Source: Otis tarda
Taxonomy: Eukaryota > Chordata > Aves > Otidiformes > Otididae
Direction of reading: 5' to 3'
Assembly (NCBI GenBank): GCA_026413225.1
Contig: CM048552.1
Location: 207,899,553-207,963,552 of the forward strand
DNA: 64,000 nt
Under the pieces are notes generated by a model. It was not told where the DNA came from. It ran no database searches and saw only the letters and a program-made list of their open reading frames with translations. Position 1 is the stretch's first letter, and every line of letters begins with the position of its first letter. The position numbers were made by a program, and so were the translations under genes. Positions 59,691 through 64,000 of this stretch are shown here, in pieces.

Positions 59691-61660
59691 ATTTTAATAC
59701 AGTTCCACCAAGATGATTAATACAATTTACCATAATGGTGTATTTCTGTCTTTGTGCACACATTAAAATAATCAAAATATTTTCTGAACCTCAATGCTAA
59801 ATGCTATTTCCAGATATTACATCTACTTGAACTGAAATAATTTATATTGGGAGATTAAGTTTATCAGCTGCTGCTTCTAAATGGCTCTTTTCTATTTGAG
59901 ATAAAATAAAAGAATAAACTTTAAGATCTTCAGTGGCTACCAAGAACATGGAAACAGCTATCAATCAATTGTTTCTTTACACAATTGCTATGATTCAAAT
60001 AAAAAGTGAAGGACATTTTCTTTAAGTCTTATAAACAGTCCCAGGGTAGATTCGATTACACAAAAGTTCTCATTTCAGTAATTTACAAGATATTTTTCTT
60101 TAATAAAAAGTTATTAAACATATGTGCACACTTTCAAATGTCTGGAATTCCAAACACTTTTCTCATGACTGGAAAATTGTACCCATGCACAGTCTCTTGC
60201 ACAAAGTCCTTGCAAAGTAAAACTGAGTTCAACATGCAGATGACACATGGAAATTTTGTCCACGTTTTTCTCCTGAATTTACACAAAGTCCAATGAGCTG
60301 TAATGAACGCCACAGGAGTATGTTGTGTACAAAACATGGTTACTGAAAAGAAATACTTCCACATTTGCCTCTGATCAGTTCCATTCTGCACAGAAAGTAA
60401 AATGACACAGCTCAGAGCAAAGAAAATTCAGAGAAGGAAATTAAAACTGATTGTTGAACTCTTCTTGCAAACAAGGTAACAGAGACTTGAAATCCAACAC
60501 AGGCATGGGAGTCAAAGTACCTGTCTTAGAAAATTATAAAACCAGAGAGGAACTTTGTAAAGAACGCAGTTCATCTCTACAGGTATTACAAACACTTCAG
60601 TAATACATAAAACGATGCAGTGATGCTGAATTATCCCAGTGAAACACCGACCTTTTCCTTCCAAACTTCACTGAAATTCAAGAAACAAGCACAGCAATAT
60701 GATTTATCTAACATCCCAACAACATTATTAATCACTAAATTTGCAGAAAGACATTTATAGAGTGGCCTGAGCATCACCTTATCCAGGGATGGCTGCAAAG
60801 AACAGAGATGGCTAAGCCACTGGACCCAACTCCACTGGAATTTAAAACTGCAGGAGACCACTTGGGTTATCAAGAGCACTAATTAGTTTATGGTAGGAAC
60901 GAAGTACAGCTACTGCATGAGCCATCTCAAAACAATCGGTGGCATTTTGCCCTTATAGTTGAAGAGATAAAAAATTCACTTTTCAATTTTATTTGTATGA
61001 CTCCAAGTTAGCCACTTATCTATCCAAGCCTCACGTAGAGTTGTTAACAATACACTTTTTTTCCAGCCTTTTCCCAAGTTTATTCAGGTAGTTAACTGTT
61101 TAGAGCAGGAATCATGCCTTATTAAGTTCATGTGGTTCTTGACACATGTTTCTGGTGCAACTGTAATTCAGGTCTCTGAGCGCATGTGTCTTTCATTACT
61201 TCATCACGTGGTGGGTTTTGCAAAAGACCTTGGTCTCCTTCACGAAAAGAGGTGAATCAAGATTGCACAGTGAAGAACACTTATCTGAGGGGCACTGGCT
61301 TCATTTGCTTTAGAAAATTTCAGCCTGAGCAGTTAAAAGTAAAAATACATGCAATTGAAAATAGACATAGAAAGGGACAGACTGATAAACTCTACTGACT
61401 AATGGCACTGCAAGTCCATCTCAAAATAGATTACCGAAAGCTATACTTAATGCATTTAGGAAGAAACCTCAGCATCATTTTTAAATGGCTGTTTAATACT
61501 CAAAAAACCCCTGCTCCACTATAACAAGAAATACCCAGATACACCGGAGACGGTAAACATAACCCAGGGGTGTTAAATATTCCAGGGATGGTACATACAA
61601 GGCTAAGGCAGTGCTCATGCCAATGAGTCTTTCAATGCTCTGATTTAAAAATAATAAATA
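59691..61660. other. Unannotated AT-rich sequence
   Basis: No exon or repeat family recognised. Open frames reach at most 96 codons (60006-60296, plus). Confidence 0.5.
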
Positions 61661-61676
61661 AATAAATAAATAAATT
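61661..61676. repeat. (AAAT)n microsatellite
   Basis: Short run of AAAT tetranucleotides directly before a possible old dispersed repeat. Confidence 0.85.
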
Positions 61677-61860
61677 CAAGCACATGCTTAAATTATTACT
61701 TCCTGTCTAGGAAAAAGCTAAGTCACTTATCTGGTCAAATACTGTTGAAATCAAGGGGACACATGCATATACTTAAGCTAGCTCCCTAGTGAGTAAAGCA
61801 CTGGAGCATGTGCTAAACGTGCCTTTGGGAATTGGTGTCCCATGCTGCACCCTCTTGCAA
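61677..61860. repeat. Possible ancient amniote dispersed repeat
   Basis: The motifs AAGCACATGCTTAAATTATT, GTTGAAATCAAGGGGACACA and AAGCACTGGAGCATGTGCTA resemble, in wording and spacing, an old repeat of reptile and bird genomes with 'GAAATCAATGGGACTACTCA' next to 'AAGTTAAGCACATGCTTAAG'. I cannot name the family with certainty, and orientation is left open. Confidence 0.25.
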
Positions 61861-64000
61861 ATATTTAGGCGCATGTTTAGTTCTGTTACTGTGAATATTT
61901 CTATTGATAAACACATCCATAGCTGTTGGCAGCAATAAGACCTTGAGCACTACTGAGAAGACAATTATATTGAACAAATTACAAGTGCAATATTACTTCT
62001 CTTTGTAAATGAAAACGACACAGAGGTGAATGAGAGATTTATCTGTACAAAGAGGTAAGAGTAAGGGAGTCAAAACCTTTAAGGGTAAAAATACACTACA
62101 AAAGTAAAGCAAATTATTGGTACAGCTGACAAACAGAAAAGTCAATTTTCTTTGCTCAACTTCCACATTTTTTTCTGAACTCAGTGTACTTCAATAGGGT
62201 ATATAAATTGACACCACCACAGTATTTGTAGTTTTAATTGTGCATAATTAATGAACAGTTTTCCCTTTTACTGCAATCAGAACCCCCATATAGGAAAATA
62301 TAAGCCAATTGATGCCATATGTCCCTCAATTGTTATTCCAGATGTATCCCTTGGAGTCACAGAATTGAAGTTCCTGTTTCCTTTAAATAACACATTCCTA
62401 AAAACTCAAATGAAGCAATTTTGAGCATAAAGTAGTTTGCTAATATGATTAATTGTTTTGGTAATATTCAGTTCCTTCACCATTTTTTCCCTATAACCTA
62501 AGTACAAAATAAAGAAACAATTTACCTATGGCATATTAAATTGTCAAGAAGCACAAATGCACTTCACTTTGGTTTTTAGCCTGAGATTTCTCTAGCCAGA
62601 ATGGTGACCTTACACTTACACAGGCATTTGTGAACTAATTTTAAGTTTTCATTTCCATTAGTGTGGAAGACCTCCACCCATACAGTGAAGCAGTTGGATT
62701 TGATCAGAACACTTCTTTTTAAGAAGCTGCAAAGTTTCATTATCTTTCTCTTTAGTCTGTCTCAAAGACAGAAATACCAATGCACAATTTTTGTGGGAAT
62801 ATTTGCTTAACTGAAGGTTAACTGTGCTAAGTACTCCTACCAGAAAATCAGAAATGGGGAAGGGAGTTTCAGCAAGAGCTTTCCCACATTCCCCGCCAAC
62901 AACCTCAACCTTGTCGGGCCATTTTCTCTGAGGGCTAGAAGTAATTAAGTTTCATTGCTAAATCAGTCTTGAGCCTGTCCTGAGCAGAAAAATCACTTAC
63001 GCTTAATTGTACGTGGTGATGGGGTGAGCAGTCTATTAGGCAGACTGCAGATACCAGATTTTTTTTTTTGCAGCTCTACAGGATATTTAAAAATGAAAGG
63101 TCATTATTTCAACCAGGTATTTGATTAGAACATATTTCCTACAGAAAACAGTGCTACTTCAAAAATAGCTCATTATTTGAGCTTATGTTACATAGTTACA
63201 TGAAATATTTTGAGGGTTGTTGAGTTTAAAAACACAAGTTTCTGAAATTTAAAAACAATGAAACGGTAAATTTATTTTTCTACAGTTAAGTACATAATTA
63301 ATAATTAATATTATTATTATTATTATTTCATCAATTACATTATTTAAAAACAAGTATATATAAAAAGAAAAAACTAAACTGCCTATCATTTTTAATATAG
63401 GAAGATGCACAGATAACATATACGCATAGTCATACGCACACATCTGAACGCATGCAGATGTCCAGAGGAATGTTCTCCATGACCTTAAGAAACCCTGCAT
63501 ACTGTTTGTTAATCAGAACCACATATTTTTCACCTGATTCCATCAACAAAGAATTAGTTTCCATAAAATTGTAACCGACAGGAACAGATTGGTTTCATGG
63601 TTCAGAGTGGGAGAAATGTTCCAACAGCTCATTCACGTAAACATTCCTGCTGCTGGCGGACCAGATCTTCACCTATCGTAACCATCTCACAATAAGATAC
63701 TAGTCAAGAAAAACAATATAATTCTGTTGTGCAATTTAATACTGTAAAAATATTACAATAAATTATTACAATAAACCAATATAGGCAGTTACTACAGAAC
63801 TTTAACAATATACAGTTGAATTAACGCCCGCTATTACTGATTCTCAGGTAGCCACAATGCTCACACCTGGCTGAGCAATGGCATCTAACCTTCTCATAAC
63901 AAAGACTTGCTCTACATTTGTAGACGTACTTAAATGTCAGATTACATGTGAGGTGTTCTAGTGTACAGTCCTCGAGTGATGTTTTTGCAATGTAGTCAGC
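61861..64000. other. Unannotated AT-rich sequence to window end
   Basis: An (ATT)n microsatellite occupies about 63309-63327. Otherwise I see no repeat, RNA gene or exon. Confidence 0.5.

Noticed and set aside
1-64000. CRISPR array, bacterial operons, rRNA or tRNA clusters
   Set aside because: No regularly spaced repeats, no ribosome-binding-site and gene pattern, and no structural RNA sequence is visible. The repeat content is that of a bird nuclear genome.

Overview
The window looks like a stretch of a bird nuclear genome: a large intron or intergenic interval, not gene-dense DNA. It is AT-rich, has no long host coding frame, and carries many CR1 LINE fragments with the typical ATTCTATGAT-type 3' tail. 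It also holds two long terminal repeats of a retrovirus-like family I associate with birds (ERVL type), one with a clean 5-bp target duplication. A faint MIR-like relic and an ancient CR1/L3-like LINE add an older repeat layer. Nothing suggests a bacterium, a phage, a CRISPR array or an operon.

Layout. 1-1 kb: an ancient LINE (+ strand) interrupted by a younger, oppositely oriented CR1 tail flanked by a 7-bp direct repeat. 5.4-11.2 kb: three CR1 fragments in mixed orientation, plus a perfect 14-bp hairpin at 8.35 kb. 20-22 kb: a MIR-like relic, then a complete solo LTR (21357-21939). 28.7-31.3 kb: a 0.7-kb CR1 and a second LTR of the same family lacking its 3' part. 35.5-38.7 kb: an old CR1 piece, then the best-preserved element, a 2.2-kb minus-strand CR1 (36535-38736) with most of a broken reverse-transcriptase gene and an 8-bp flanking repeat. 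41.5-44.5 kb: a short young CR1, a 143-bp tandem duplication and an older diverged CR1. 45-64 kb: mostly unique AT-rich DNA with microsatellites, a tail-only CR1 scrap and a possible old dispersed repeat.

Host genes. No gene can be named. Several short segments lie between good splice-site sequences and are open in at least one frame. On the minus strand these are 4280-4340, 5005-5064, 23478-23613, 25507-25667, 33677-33723 and 34404-34584; on the plus strand 14028-14162 and 48785-48837. Minus-strand candidates outnumber plus-strand ones, and two of them encode hydrophobic, membrane-like segments. Their reading phases do not join into one convincing model, and vertebrate introns are full of decoy exons, so all are low-confidence leads to test against bird proteomes or RNA-seq.

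I found no new biological system. The most informative content is the insertion history: a nested LINE, target duplications on a CR1 family that often lacks them, a solo LTR, and a near-perfect 143-bp duplication.
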